64,000 nucleotides of DNA. Source: Cryptomeria japonica (Eukaryota; Streptophyta; Pinopsida; Cupressales; Cupressaceae). Numbering within the stretch: position 1 is the first letter of the stretch; each line of letters starts with the position of its first letter. A program made the position numbers and the translations under genes. The DNA is taken from NCBI RefSeq assembly GCF_030272615.1, contig NC_081415.1, positions 603,965,644-604,029,643 of the forward strand. Direction: 5' to 3'. Under the pieces are notes generated by a model. It was not told where the DNA came from. It made no database searches and worked only from the letters and a program-made list of their open reading frames with translations. Of this stretch, positions 1-12,274 are shown piece by piece.

Positions 1-932
1 TACCCATAGGTATAACATATGGACCTTTAAAAATACCCCTAACCTAACCTTAGGAGTTAGTTTGACCCTCTAGAAACTCACCTAAAGTTTACCTACGGGT
101 CAAACTTGAGTTGACCTTTCTAATGGCTCTCTATACAACACTCTCTTGGGACCACACTAAGATATTTTGGAAAATGCATTGGTTATACAAATTCCCTCCA
201 AGGGACATGTCACTTCCAACTCACTTCACAACACAAGTGTCAAGTGACACCATAAAAATACACGTGGCAATGTCCCTTTTTAAAATTAACAAATTTAACA
301 AATTCAATTTAAACACATGTTCAAGCATTCATATTTACAATAAAACAAATTACACACGAGGTGTTGTCTCTACAAATAGAAAACCCTTGGCTTCAAAAAA
401 TGTACATAGGTTTAGCTTGATTCTCCGAATAGTTTCCATGGTCGCATGGATTAGTTTTCCTACACAACTCACTTTGCACATTAGTAATCTTTATTAACCA
501 CATCTAATATTAATATATGAAAAGAATACAATTCAGACACTTTGCATACAGTTTTAATCATAACAATCAAATTACCAATTATCCAATAAAATCTACATAA
601 AATAATTTACTCAATGGCATCATCATAACCATCATGAAATTCAATCATTCATAAGGCATGCATCCATAATTTATAACATCATAAATAAAGTACTGCAAAT
701 TCAGAGATAAATGACATACATCATATCAAGGTTATCCAATCAGTGGATTATATAGAATCTAAATCCACAATGCATCAAAATATGTACCGCAAGGTAGAAT
801 GATTCCATAACATGGTTTAATTACTTTTCTTACTAGTTTATTCATCTAGCATAGCCCATCCTATTGAATAATAGCATCTATTAATAAGGTCAAACTAGGT
901 TAGCTAGAGCTTGATTGGGGAGGGGCTCTACA
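1..932 (-). repeat. 3' LTR (partial) of element F
   Basis: This is the last part of a long LTR in minus orientation; the rest lies left of the window. It ends in ...ctctaca at 932, followed at once by a pyrimidine run that is a polypurine tract on the minus strand. It matches, with clear divergence, the right end of the solo LTR at 19258-24059: both share gtcaagtgacac, the ggtgttgtctct block and the tccatggtc block in the same order. A 128-codon ORF at 111-497 is not supported, because the matching stretch at 23.1-23.4 kb is not open in the same way. Confidence 0.8.
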
Positions 933-948
933 TCCTTCCCCCCTAAGG
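933..948 (-). other. Polypurine tract of element F
   Basis: On the minus strand this is CCTTAGGGGGGAAGGA, directly abutting the TGTAGAG start of the LTR. Purine runs here prime plus-strand synthesis in LTR retrotransposons. Confidence 0.65.
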
Positions 949-1943
949 TTCGACTTACTCCTAGAAGTCACATGACTAGGATACGAAATAGGGACATAAC
1001 ATTTCCCACAAATTTACTAAATTACTCTAAATCTTGACTTGCCTACAAGAAAGATGCAATACTAAAATCAACCTACTATCGTAATAGCTTATTACTTCCA
1101 TAAGGTAGTGATCTTAGCATTTTTATTACATTTTCCTTGAACAATCTCAGGTAGGTGTTTACAAATTATTCTTTACACATTCCTTAATTACTTTAAGTTA
1201 ATTCTCCATCCAAATCATAACAACACAACACATCATCTTCCATTATCTAGGTTACACATATTAGTTTACCTATTAAATTTCTAGGAGTCATATTTTGTTA
1301 AGGATTTGTTCAAAACATGTTTATCCCACTACAATTCTCTTCCATTACATGATACTAAAGAAAATTGACATCATAACTTTATCCAAAATGAATCTGCCTA
1401 TTTTACTTCAAGGTGCCTCATAAGGGTGTTAATTACATATGTTTTAAACCACCCTATGTGCATGATTTCCTCCCACATCATAAGGGAACAAGGTATGATC
1501 AAGTTCAATTTCTTCAAATCCACCCATAAAATAGGGTAGTTTTCTACCTCTAGGGCTTACAATATTTAGACATCTAGGCATAAAGGTTTAAGTTATATAG
1601 GTCACATTATTCACAACCCCAAATATTAAGGTATATAACAATCCCATTCAAAGGGAGGGATGGGGTTAATTGCACTTAATTTAGATAGAATCTATGCAAT
1701 CATCTCCATGCATGTGCCAACACAACAAGTCTGCAACTATTAACATTTTCATAATTCATTATGTCTAGATCACAATTTTTGTTATTAATTTCCTTGCTTA
1801 GATTACTAGAAAAAGAATTTCATCATAGAGGATACTCTTTCCATTATCTTAATTTGATATAATAATTTTAATTTAGTCCTTGTGCCTAACTTCACTCCTT
1901 GTCGTATTCTCCATTGACACACTATCAGTGGTTCAATAAACAT

Positions 1944-1948
1944 GATAG
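1944..1948. repeat. Target-site duplication of A, left copy
   Basis: gatag, directly before TGCTAGG, where element A starts. The same five bases follow A at 8223-8227. Confidence 0.85.
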
Positions 1949-2844
1949 TGCTAGGATCCAAGAACACTGACGGGGGGGGGGGGGTGAATTAGTGTTCTTC
2001 TAGTATGAATAGTTTTTAACTTTTGATACCATACACATATAAACCGGTAAACAAATAAACATATAATAAGAAGAAAATAAACCATCCACATAAATGAACA
2101 CCATAACACACAAAAGTTATACGTGGAAAATCTCAATGAGGAAAAACCACGGTGGGATTTGTGACCCACAATATCAGTTCACTCGCCATATGATAAGATA
2201 TTACACATAATAGGGGCCTGCACAAGCAGGAAGGCACACTACCTAGAGCATTCTGCTCATCACTAAAGAGCCTCACTGACTACAAGCTTTCTACTAAAGT
2301 AAATTACTAAAAATGAACTCAAGAATGCATCTTCTATGCCAAATAGAGTTCTGATTCTATCTCTTCTTTGTACCAGTTCATAAACCTTGAACTACTACCG
2401 AAGAATGCTTTCCATGCTATATATAGATCATTGCATGATATAACATTTTCATACAAAATGATCTTCATACATATATTTTGCATCACATAGTTCTGCTATA
2501 TTTTCCTATATCCACACATTTCACATATGTCAAAATAACCTAGCAGACTGACCTATATACCTATTACAAATAATATGCCTTATGTTGGCTTACAACACAT
2601 TTACAAAAGATATTCAATGCTGGCCTTCACAATAATTATAAAATGATTTATTAGGTAAATCCTCCTTGATGTCAACTTCCAATGAAGTATTGATGTCGAT
2701 GTCAATGTCGGTGCCAGTGTAGCCCTGAATGCTCCAAAGTAGGTATCTACCGGTATATGCCTCTTAGTTCCAATATATGACTTTATCTGATCTTGTTTCC
2801 ATCAATGACAACAAAATGAATCCAATGAGTGTCAATTTCCAACA
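1949..2844 (-). repeat. 3' LTR of element A
   Basis: 896 bp, plus-strand ends TGCTAGG and CCAACA. It matches 7411-8222 along its length but keeps about 84 bp (around 2562-2650) that the other copy lacks. It has a G run at about 1973-1984 (a C run on the element's sense strand), a mark also present in the LTRs of B, G and H. Confidence 0.85.
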
Positions 2845-2858
2845 ATCTCCCCCTTCGG
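2845..2858 (-). other. Polypurine tract of element A
   Basis: On the minus strand CCGAAGGGGGAGAT, directly before the TGTTGG start of the 3' LTR. Element B has nearly the same tract at 31212-31225. Confidence 0.75.
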
Positions 2859-3110
2859 CATTGATGGCAACACTCATGTGAAAAATGGATTCCCTATCAA
2901 TATGCTCCCCCTGAGCAATACATTCCATCTGATATCCTAATATCCTTCCCATGTGTTTTTATTTGGTATTCTCTGATATTTTTCATATATATGCATACTC
3001 CCCTTTTGACATTAATGCCAAAGACTATTGGAAGAATTGGAAGAATTCCGTAAAAGAATAAATGAATATTGTTAGTTTCACTGAAGTTTAATCATCTTCA
3101 AGATTTGTGG

Positions 3111-5832
3111 TTATGCCTTTTGAAATAACTTAAGATATGTATCCCAACCGGTTCTAAAAGTATCTAAAATGGATGCTAGTCCACTTAGTAAGTGGGCATG
3201 TGCTTCCTTCTCTTGGACATTTGTCGGTGTGGGTTTGGCTATCATATCCATGCACTCTCTCTTATAAACACCCAATGAATCTAATCTAGGACTTACCAAT
3301 CCTCTTAGACTTCTTTCTCTTTGCATGATTTTATCTCTCTCCTTCTCAAAAGAAAAAAATTGGTTCTCCAAGGACAAAATTTGTCCATCAATAGATGTGG
3401 TCAATGTAGTCAGTGCAGTCAATCCATCAAAAGAGTTAGCAATTTTATCTATCTTATCATATAGCTCCTTTAATCTACTATCTACATTAGCCATAATAAT
3501 TTCTATGTTACAACACACTTTGTAGATATTTGTACATTCTTTTAAACAAACCTCAATATAAATAAGTTTATCCTCAATTTTATTCTTCTCTGTTTTTATA
3601 ATCAAATCAAAAGTTGTTCTTTTAGCTACTATGAATTTATCCAAAGTCTGTCAGTCTGCAATCTGCCTCAGAGATTGAAACTTATTTGAGATATGCTCTA
3701 TTAGAGTCTTGAGCTTGCCAGAAGGGCTTGCTCCATCTTCAATCTGATAGTCGGGTATTAATCTATGCAACACTATGACCGATTGATCAATTATTCCTTC
3801 ATCTATAGTACCTTCCTTCAGTAATTTCTAAGTAGCCATCATCATCAATTCAGTTGGACTAAACTTAGAAACTGATTTCTTCTCAACCTGAGATGTGTCA
3901 ATTGCCAATACCTTTGCTAGGGAATCCATTTTACCTGCCTGCATGGACTCAATTGCTTTTGCCTTGTCCAACTCAACCTCTTTTGCACCGGTGGCTTCGC
4001 CACTTGGTGTAGTGTTAGTTACTACTAGTGGAGTATTATCCATAGTATTTATCGTGTCCTATACATTTCCTTTCTCAAAAATTGTCTGTGCCAGTACAAA
4101 TTGTACACTCTCCTTAACTGTTAGTTGTGTCTGAATATCTATAGTTATTGCTAGTTGTGTCAAAATTGGAGTTGAACTGCCCAAAATACCTTTCCCTTTT
4201 GATTTGTCAGGAATGGTGGAAGATGTTGACCTTGTGAATTCTTCTTGAGATGTGAGAAAGTCCGAGTTTTTTTGAAATAATTTGGTCCATCCCTTACTAG
4301 TCTCATTTATCACCTCATTCACTCTCCCCATCATAAGGCTTATCTATTAGGGTTTACTACTAAAAACTCTCCTATTTGCAGTATCTATGCATCTTTTCAT
4401 TTCTTCATTATTTACAGCACCACACAATTCCAAAAGTGCTACTTCCTTGGTCTCCCTATCTCTCTTCACAGCATCAAGTCTTCTAGCCTCAATTTTATTA
4501 GATAAGGATAAAGGTACCACCTTCAAAATTTCAACTAAGGCTTTCTTATAAATGTCTATATATAACAAAATAGTCTCTTTTAATTCATTTTTCTCATTCT
4601 CTTCTAAATCTTCAAAATACTTTCATACATTTTTCAATATTCCATCTTTTATAATTTCATCAATAAGCTCAACACAGGTCATTATGGTCTTATTGCTTTC
4701 AGTAACATCACCCTTCTTCTTTTTGCTTGTGGTTTCCAGTGTGACTAGTTTCCTCTTTTGCATAGGATTCCTTGTCAGTGGTGGAGGTACAATAGGCTTA
4801 GTTGCCTTTCTAACAAGTCTCCTCCTAGGCTCTGCCTTCTTCTGCTCTATTGGTGGTTTTAATACATTCTTCCTTTGTACCCTTCTGAAAGCCAGAGGTT
4901 CATTATCCTCAGAATTAGAATCAGAAGTGATAGGAGAAATGTGAACTTGTGGCTTCTTCACTTTTGCAGTACCAATCTCTACTGGTTTAGCTGCCTGTGT
5001 GGATCTTGAACCTAGTTGAGTGTCTATCTTATAGATTACATCTTGTACATATGCAGACATCTTTTCTATTTTCTTCTCTCTTCACTTCTTGTTAAAACTA
5101 GTTTTCACTTCAAGAGCCTTCTCTCTTGCTGTACTAAAATGCTCTATCTTATAATCTAATGGGGCATATAACAACATTTTTGCATAGAGCTTAAAAGTGC
5201 TATCATCTACCTCATCCAAGCTCAATAATCCAAATTTTCCTAGGTTTAACTACTTGCATAAGAGTTTCATCAGATTTCATGATGAAACAAATATCAGTGG
5301 AATACTTCTCCTCAATGTTCTTTGATATTCTCTCATTTTGCGTCATGTTTTCTTGGAATGTCTTAAAATACCTCCAAATTTTCTCATCTCTGTCAATACC
5401 AATACTAGTGATTGCTTGAATAACCTCCTTCGTGATCATGTAAGGCCTATCTAGCCAAATAAATTTTTTTTGAACCCTACTCATAACGTATCTGATAGCC
5501 TCATCTTTGAATTCCGGTATGTACAAAATACCGGTTAACCCTAGATCCTCAATAGCTTTGTATTCTAGTTTAATGGTTCCGGAGTCTCTCAATATCATAG
5601 ATTGATACATTATTTTGATGTCCTTTGTGCCCAAATCCTTCAAGGTGTAGCGAATGTATGCCCTCACATCTTCAACATACATTATGCCATTAGGAACATT
5701 AGAAAATGCTCCTATGAAGTCTTCCTTTTTAGCGATTTTGGGAACCTCTTTAAATACTGGCCTTAGCCTATCCTTGAATTTGACAATGGTGGGATTTGTA
5801 ATGAATGTAGGAGCTGAAGATCTAGATGCCAT
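3111..5832 (-). pseudogene. Element A ORF2, unknown long protein
   Basis: Chosen start is the ATG at 5832 (protein starts MASRSSAPTF). The first 206 codons are open; after a frameshift between 5212 and 5060 all further open pieces (5060-4623, 4568-4347, 4334-4059, 4043-3828, 3644-3111) are in one common frame, broken only by stops. The ancestral product was about 900 residues. The N-terminal part aligns by eye with element B ORF2: both have a KDLG block, an IRxxxSxV block followed by ITKEVIQAIT (IMPQVIHAIT in B) and an ICFxxKxD block; A lacks about 150 residues between the last two. The middle is Lys/Ser/Thr-rich and basic, the C-terminal part is helical and coiled-coil-like. I do not recognise the family; a distant tie to plant transposon-protein domains with an ITxEVIxAIT motif is possible. 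Confidence 0.6.
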
Positions 5833-6379
5833 TTTGAAAAATACTTGAAAGTGAATGTCGGTGGAAGATTGAGTGCTTCAGATAACTACTCAAAATCCTT
5901 TCATAATGCTTTTGCTAGCTCTTAAATCACCTTTTCTTTGCTCTAAATGCTTGAATGCTCAGTGAGTAAAAATGATTTTACTTACCCCCTTTTATTAGCA
6001 AATAAAACCATAATCTTTCTCTATAATAAATGCTTGGCCAACAACCCTATAGATGTTGGTTTCACAACCATGTGTCAGGTGAACCTTCATCGATGATAAA
6101 CACAACTCTCTAGATCTCTTTCAGATATCCTTAAGTCTCTTATGAGGTAATATGCAAAATTTAGAAATGACTTCTCCAACCCCTAAGGCTTATGCCTTAG
6201 TTACCAATGGAATTTCCTTCCGGTTGAGGAATACCCTATTCTACCGGTGGAGTTACCGATGTAGATCCATCTCTACTTGGTTCTTCAGATTTTCTAACCC
6301 ATCTCTTGGTGTGATCTTGTTGTATTTCATCTACCTTCTTCTTTCCTTTCTCATTATGTTTATCATTATTAATTGGTTG

Positions 6380-7336
6380 AGTCTTGCTTCTTCAATACTT
6401 AGCAATATGACCTATTTTGTTGCATGGATAACATGTAACATTGTTCTTCTAAATTGCTCTGAAATATCCAGTATCATTTCTTGACCTAAAATGATTAGTA
6501 AAATTTCAAAACTTTCCACATGCATGACATTTAACATTGATTCTGTAATCTTCTGATCCATGACCATATTTCTTGCAATTTGTGCATTGACCGAGAATAG
6601 AATTTTAGTTTTGATTTTCCTTATTTCTACATTGTTTATCCATATGCCCAAATTTATTGAAAACAAAACATCTACCATTGAATTTATAAGCATTATATTG
6701 CCTTACCAGTTTCCTCTATTCTGATGAGTTCTGCATACCGATTGTCTGATCTTCATTTGTAGTACCATAGCTTTCACCTTGTACAGATCCAAGTTCTCTA
6801 GAATCATCAATCTGTCTTTGTCTTTTCAATAAGTCATCCAACTATGCAACATTGATCCTAGACATTTTTTTATACTCACTTGTAGTAGTCAGATCATCTC
6901 TTAGAGTAGTTATTTGTCTTTCAAGATCTTGTTCATTGTTCCGGGAGTGTGCCAAATCAGTTCTCAACAAATTATTCTCATGAGTCAATCTGCTACATTC
7001 ATCAAATTTTTTCTTCAGAGATATGACAAGATTATCTTCCTTCTTCTTTCTATCCTCAATATCTTTTGATAACCTCATAGTCAAATCTTGTATTTCCTTC
7101 TTCATGAGCATGTTTGCTTGACTTAGTTTCTAACATTGTTCCTTAAGAGCATTCTTCTCCTCATCATCTAATTTTTGAAAAAGTTTTTTTCTCTTGGCTT
7201 GGATAGATGATAACCTTTCTTGCAGGATAAGAATGAATTCATTTGCAGAATTCAATTATTCTTGCAATTTCAAGTTCTTCATTCTTTCAGCATCATAATC
7301 CTCAAGAGCCATCTCAAGTTTCTTCTCCATAGCCAT
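6380..7336 (-). pseudogene. Element A ORF1: gag-like coiled coil and zinc knuckles
   Basis: Starts at the ATG at 7336, about 60 bases after the primer site, so nothing like the usual N-terminal copia gag domain fits upstream. The first 160 or so residues are charged heptad-like coiled coil (open at 7111-6842). Then come four zinc-knuckle-like units: CFVFNKFGHMDKQC, CTNCKKYGHGSEDY, CHACGKF followed by a stop, and CYPCNKIGHIAKY. Only the spacing of C-x2-C-x4-H-x4-C remains; several Cys are replaced by Phe or Tyr and stops break the frame. It probably bound element RNA in virus-like particles. Now inactive. Confidence 0.65.
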
Positions 7337-7396
7337 GTTCAAAGATTTTGGTTTCAGGATCCTCCTCAAGTTGTTAAACTTATTTTGAGGTAGCAA

Positions 7397-7408
7397 GCTC
7401 TAATACCA
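7397..7408 (-). other. Primer-binding site of element A
   Basis: Minus strand TGGTATTAGAGC, one base different from the initiator-Met site TGGTATCAGAGC typical of copia elements, two bases inside the 5' LTR. Confidence 0.8.
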
Positions 7409-7410
7409 AT

Positions 7411-8222
7411 TGTTGGGATCCAAGAACACTGAGAAGGGGGGGTTGAATCAGTGTTCTGCCAGTATCAATAGTTTTTAACTTTTTATACCATACACATATA
7501 AATCGGTAAACAAATAAACATATAACAAGAAGAAAATAAACCATCCACATAAATGAACACCATAACACACAAACTTTATACGTGGAAAACCTCAATGAGG
7601 AAAAACCACAGTGGGATTTGTGATCCACAATATCAGTTCACTGGCCATATGAAAAGATATTACATATAATAGGGGCCTACACAAGCAGGAAGGCACACTA
7701 CCTAGAGCATACTGCTCATCACTAAATATCCTCACTGACTACAAACTTTTTGCTAAAGTAAATTGCTAAAAATGAACTCAAGACTGCATCTGTTATGCCA
7801 AATAGAGTTTTGATTTTGTCTCTACTTTGTATTGGTTCATAAACCTTGAACTACTATCGGTATCTCTTCTCCTCCAAGAATGATTTCCAAGCTATATACA
7901 AATCATTGCATGATATAACATTTGCATACAAAATGATCTTCATACATATATTTCACATCATATAGTTTTGCTATATTTTCCTATATACACACATTTCACA
8001 TATGTAAAAATAACCTATCTGATTGACCTATATACCTATTAAATCCTCCTTGATATCGACTTCCAATGAAGTATTGATGTCGGTGTCGGTGCCAGTGTAG
8101 CCCTGAATGCTCCAAAGCCGGTATCTATCGGTATATGCTTCCTAGTGCCGGTATATGACTTCATCTGATCTTGTTGCCATCAATGATAACAAAATGAATC
8201 CAATGAGTGTCAATTGCCAATA
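7411..8222 (-). repeat. 5' LTR of element A
   Basis: 812 bp, plus-strand ends TGTTGGG and CCAATA (terminal CA decayed to TA). Shorter than the 3' LTR because of one internal deletion near 8040. Divergence between the two copies suggests an old insertion. Confidence 0.85.
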
Positions 8223-8227
8223 GATAG
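8223..8227. repeat. Target-site duplication of A, right copy
   Basis: gatag, identical to 1944-1948. Confidence 0.85.
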
Positions 8228-10880
8228 CCATTACATTGATCACATTACTAGGGCTAGCTAAATCAAACATTCAAAATGACCACTTGACACCTTAAAAGAT
8301 AGGAGTAAAAAGTTATATTTCCCAAGTCCAATAAGAAAGAAGAAAAATGCCAAAAATAAAAAAATATTAAAATTAGCAACATGGCAAGCACCATAGCTCA
8401 AATGAAAAGAAACATAAATTTAGTGGTCATTCCATCATAAAAAAAATATAAAAGAAAGTACTAGCCCCAAGGTCATAATACACTATTCAAAAGATAGTCA
8501 AAATACCGTCGAAATCAAAACTCAAAAAAAGGTGACCATTTTAGCCACACTATAGGGAGTAACCACAACACGTCACCCAAGATTAGACATCATGAGTGTG
8601 TTAGGAAGTGATTATTAGACTCTTTAGGTTATTAGATCATTTATATTTCTTTATTATCATGAAATATCTTATACACAAGAGATTACAATTATTCTATAGA
8701 TCATGTTTCATTAACATTCACATGATTACTATTACAAGAAATACTTTCCGATATAATCCGCTATCCAATTAGGATTATCAACAACTATAGTTATATTCTA
8801 ATGGGTGGATGCACTAATTCTACCATCCTTCATCCATTCTTCTTGGATTTCCATTAAATATCTTGATATGTTAAATCTTGGTTCAATGAAACATGGTAAA
8901 ACATGCATTGAAACTTGTATACTTAGAACCACTTAGGTTTAGTATAATGCAATCATATAATTTCACTAGGGACATCATTTGTTCTCCTAGCACCTTTTTC
9001 TAGCTCCTTACATCTCCATATCTAATCATCAATTTGTTTCCTTCAAGTAGGAGCATGATGCCAAATTACTAACAGTTATGGTTAAGAACAACCAAGGGTG
9101 GAATAATTGTCAAGTATACTCAATAATGCTTGACAACTAATTCCTAGCCCACTCATACTATAATAGTTCTCTAGAGACTTGGAGGATTGACTTATTCTCA
9201 CCTACTCCACTAATGCAACTATGAGAATAAGGGGGTGTGCACTCGAGAAGTGACCAACACCCACCTTTTAATTTAAATTTTGATAAAAAGGAAATTTTCA
9301 TTTTCCTTATTGCTTATTTTATATTTACTTTCTATCCAATCACGACATATCACAACTTTCGATTACCCTCAATCCAAAAAATCACCTTATTATCATAATA
9401 TCAAGTTACCCCATTACGAAATAACATAAGGTGTACAATAATTACCAATTTCTTAAGGCTCCCATAATTTTCAAGTTCTCCCTTAGCTAACCACATAAAT
9501 AGGATTCCTAGCATTGTACTAAAAAATTTGCATTAGAACAACATATTACACTGCCAACTAATTCTCATTAAAACTTTGCTATTATTATATTGCTATACTT
9601 TCCTTCCATAAGCCTTATCCAATTGCATGTTGTCTTTTCCATACCTAATGTTTCACATACTTCCTCACTTAAGTGCCCTAATATTTCAAACCTCCTTCAG
9701 TTGTGCCAAAGTAGTAAAAATGTTCCAAACTGTCTTGTATCTAGTTGCTAGTCATGATTGGGTTGCACTTTCTCTTTAGGTTATGAATGCATATAAGTTA
9801 CTCATTTCCTGATTGTCTAAACATGATTTATCTACACTCCTTGAACTTTAGTAGGGATTCTGTGCGATTTCCATACCATTTCTACTATCTTCTCCATTTA
9901 CTCAGTCCTTTCAAAATTATCTTACCATAAAGGAACTTGTTGTGACTTTACTTTGCTTAATTCCCTAATTATATAACTATGAAAGGACTTAGGGTTTATT
10001 GCAATTACATGATTTAATCCAAAGAGGTTCATGTCTCCTTTCTTCTTATTTAAATTTATCTATAGAATTACTATGGTTAATTTATCAAGGAGATTGTCAT
10101 TCACCATTTCAGCCCTCATACTTAAGTTATCCATCACTAGCTTCTTTGCATTAATATGATAATTCCCTAAGCTGATGATCTCCATAAGAGTAATCTAGTA
10201 TGGCCATGTTCTTATGGTACCTATCCATTAGGATAGGAGAATGCTTCTCACCAAGGTTTATAAGGGTACCTCTTAACTCATTCTTCACTGGTGTCTCATA
10301 TGGCGATCATGGTTTTCAAACCACCACAATTTTGCATAGTTAAAAATGTTTAACTATAACTATCTCTATCTCAATTATCTTGTTTATTGTGCCTTCATCT
10401 CGTGTCTATTTGGCTTGCTTGACTTTCCACGTCCAAAACATACTCTGACTAATGGTATTTTGTTAGGTACTATTATGAGTATTCTATTGTAGAATTAACT
10501 TTGCATACTTGATTTGACTAGGTACAATGTTGTATTTAGGTTCCAATTGGATGGTAACCTCATATATACTAGTGATTTAATTTCAATTATGAAACATCAA
10601 AAAATATTTTCACATATATAAATATATTTTTGAAATTTATGTAGCCTTTGGGGTCTTGTTAAGCCATAACCCTTATGACTAATGAGTTTCAAATTTCAGG
10701 GCTTTTGGTGGCCCTTGGAACCCCCTGAATTGATATATGTTGATCCTTTTTTAAAATAATTTCACATATGTATCACTTCGTTATTTCACAAGTATTCATC
10801 TAGGTGGTATATTTTGAAGTCATAGTTTGAACCAACTAAGTTATGAATGTAGCCCATGTTCTCCAGTGTATGAACCTAGG
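8228..10880. other. Non-coding stretch inside element F
   Basis: No ORF above 60 codons and no recognisable domain on either strand. AT-rich, without tandem arrays. It is the primer-site-proximal half of the F internal region. Confidence 0.6.
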
Positions 10881-10892
10881 GCTCTAATACAA
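10881..10892 (-). other. Primer-binding site of element F (decayed)
   Basis: Minus strand reads TTGTATTAGAGC, two changes from TGGTATCAGAGC. It lies three bases from the TGTCATGC end of the F LTR at 10896, the expected position. Confidence 0.6.
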
Positions 10893-10895
10893 AAA

Positions 10896-11177
10896 TGTCA
10901 TGCACAAACTTTTGGGAAAAAACAAAATAACACTTTTTATTTTTTTTAAACACTTAATTACTAGAGACCTACATTTAATTAGATGTGTCAACTTAATGTG
11001 TTGCACTAAAAGAAATCTTATTAGACATTAAGAATGGGTTCCTAAAGTGAGATAATTTAACTACAAGACTTAGGTCTTATCTAAAACTCCTAAGTGATAA
11101 AATTAGATTTTATTTTACGTGATAATTAAAATTATCACCATTACTTAAATTGCTTCATTTTGTTTTTATTTTGGATA
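10896..11177 (-). repeat. 5' LTR of F, first segment
   Basis: Starts TGTCATGCACAAACTTT, matching the TGTCATGCCCAAACTTT start of the solo LTR at 19258. Interrupted at 11178 by copia element G. Confidence 0.65.
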
Positions 11178-12217
11178 TGTTGATATGGTTTTTTCATTGA
11201 TGTCAACACTTGTCAACATCTATCAACACTTATCAGCACTTGGAGATCTTTGGTTATGTTCACCGGCATGTCAGTGACTTATGCACAATCACTAGTTCAT
11301 CGGCAGGATATATTGTTCACAGACACTTGGAATGACTTGGAGATTACTTGGTTATGTCGAAAACATTATTTGGACACTTGGTTTTGGTGATTTGTTCATT
11401 GGTTTGATCAGGTTTTCATATTTGTTGTTACCGACAAATAGGTCTAGGTTATGCACCAGTAAGCATATCTATTATAGATCGGTATGACACATCATGAAGA
11501 TGATTTATTATTATTGTAAATGCATTGAGCTGACATGATGCTTCGGATATTGATTCATTTGTAATTGATTTTAATGTAATATCTCTTAGTGAGCCAACCT
11601 ACTCAATTGGTCTTAGGTTATGGTATAAATGTAAGATCTCATTTGTGAGATTGATATAGGATAGGATTGGAAAAAGGATTGTAATAAGGTATATGCGAAT
11701 ATAAGCAGAGCTATACATGTAGACATCATTCAAGATTGAAGGTTTGAAGAAGGCATATTAGAGCTTAATTGGTACTGAAGCTAGCATATGAAGATGTTAT
11801 TCTGAGCATCACATAATCATTGGATTTAACCATCCAATTGTAGTTAGTGTGACTCCCATTTTGTTATTGAGCAGTGAGATGTAGGCAACTGGCCTTTCTG
11901 CATGTGCAGACTCCATATTGTACACACATACTATCTGCAGTAGTATCATCTGATTGTGGGTAAGGCTTCCCACCATGGTTTTTCCCCTTATAGGGTTTCC
12001 ACATACAAATATTGGTGTTATGTGTTGTGGATGTTATTTTCTTTATGTTTCATGCATTAATCTTTACTGGTACTGCACTTAACTGATAAAATTGTCTACC
12101 GAGATAAAGTTTGGTTTACCGGTATTAAGCATTAAATTTGGTTAAGTTAGTTTTGGTTTATATTTATTGGACAACTGATTCACCCCCCCCCCTCTCAGTT
12201 GTCTTTGAGACCTAACA
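11178..12217 (+). repeat. 5' LTR of copia element G
   Basis: 1040 bp, TGTTGATATGG to CCTAACA. Near its 3' end it has the run caccccccccccctctcag followed by a transcribed-style leader, the same C-run mark seen (reverse strand) in the LTRs of A, B and H. Confidence 0.8.
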
Positions 12218-12219
12218 AT

Positions 12220-12231
12220 TGGTATCAGAGC
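12220..12231 (+). other. Primer-binding site of element G
   Basis: TGGTATCAGAGC, a perfect initiator-Met tRNA complement, two bases after the LTR end. Confidence 0.9.
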
Positions 12232-12274
12232 CTAGTCCTCTTTTTGCAAAAGTTTAACAACTTGAGGAGATCCA

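Larger units (their letters stand above)
1949..8222 (-). mobile_element. Element A: LTR retrotransposon without pol
   Basis: A 6.3-kb element in minus orientation nested in F, bounded by LTRs at 1949-2844 and 7411-8222 and by a perfect gatag duplication. It has a Met-tRNA-type primer site and a polypurine tract. Inside are two ORF regions: ORF1 (coiled coil then zinc knuckles, like the C-terminal part of a copia gag) and ORF2 (long, unknown). No protease, integrase, RT or RNase H motif is visible. Element B at 30894-50467 has the same layout. The primer site and LTR style point to copia relatives, so proteins in trans probably came from a copia element (inference). Confidence 0.85.
933..10895 (-). 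mobile_element. Internal region of non-coding LTR element F
   Basis: After removing the nested element A (1949-8222 plus one TSD copy), about 3.7 kb remain between the F polypurine tract and the F primer-binding site. I see no gag, protease, RT or integrase similarity and no long ORF on either strand in 933-1943 or 8228-10895. The primer site at 10881-10892 reads, on the minus strand, as a decayed copy of the initiator-Met site TGGTATCAGAGC. Very long LTRs with a non-coding centre fit a large retrotransposon derivative (LARD-like) that depends on another element for its proteins (inference). Confidence 0.6.

Noticed and set aside
111-497. 128-codon ORF
   Set aside because: It lies in an LTR; the matching stretch in D is not open, and no domain is present.
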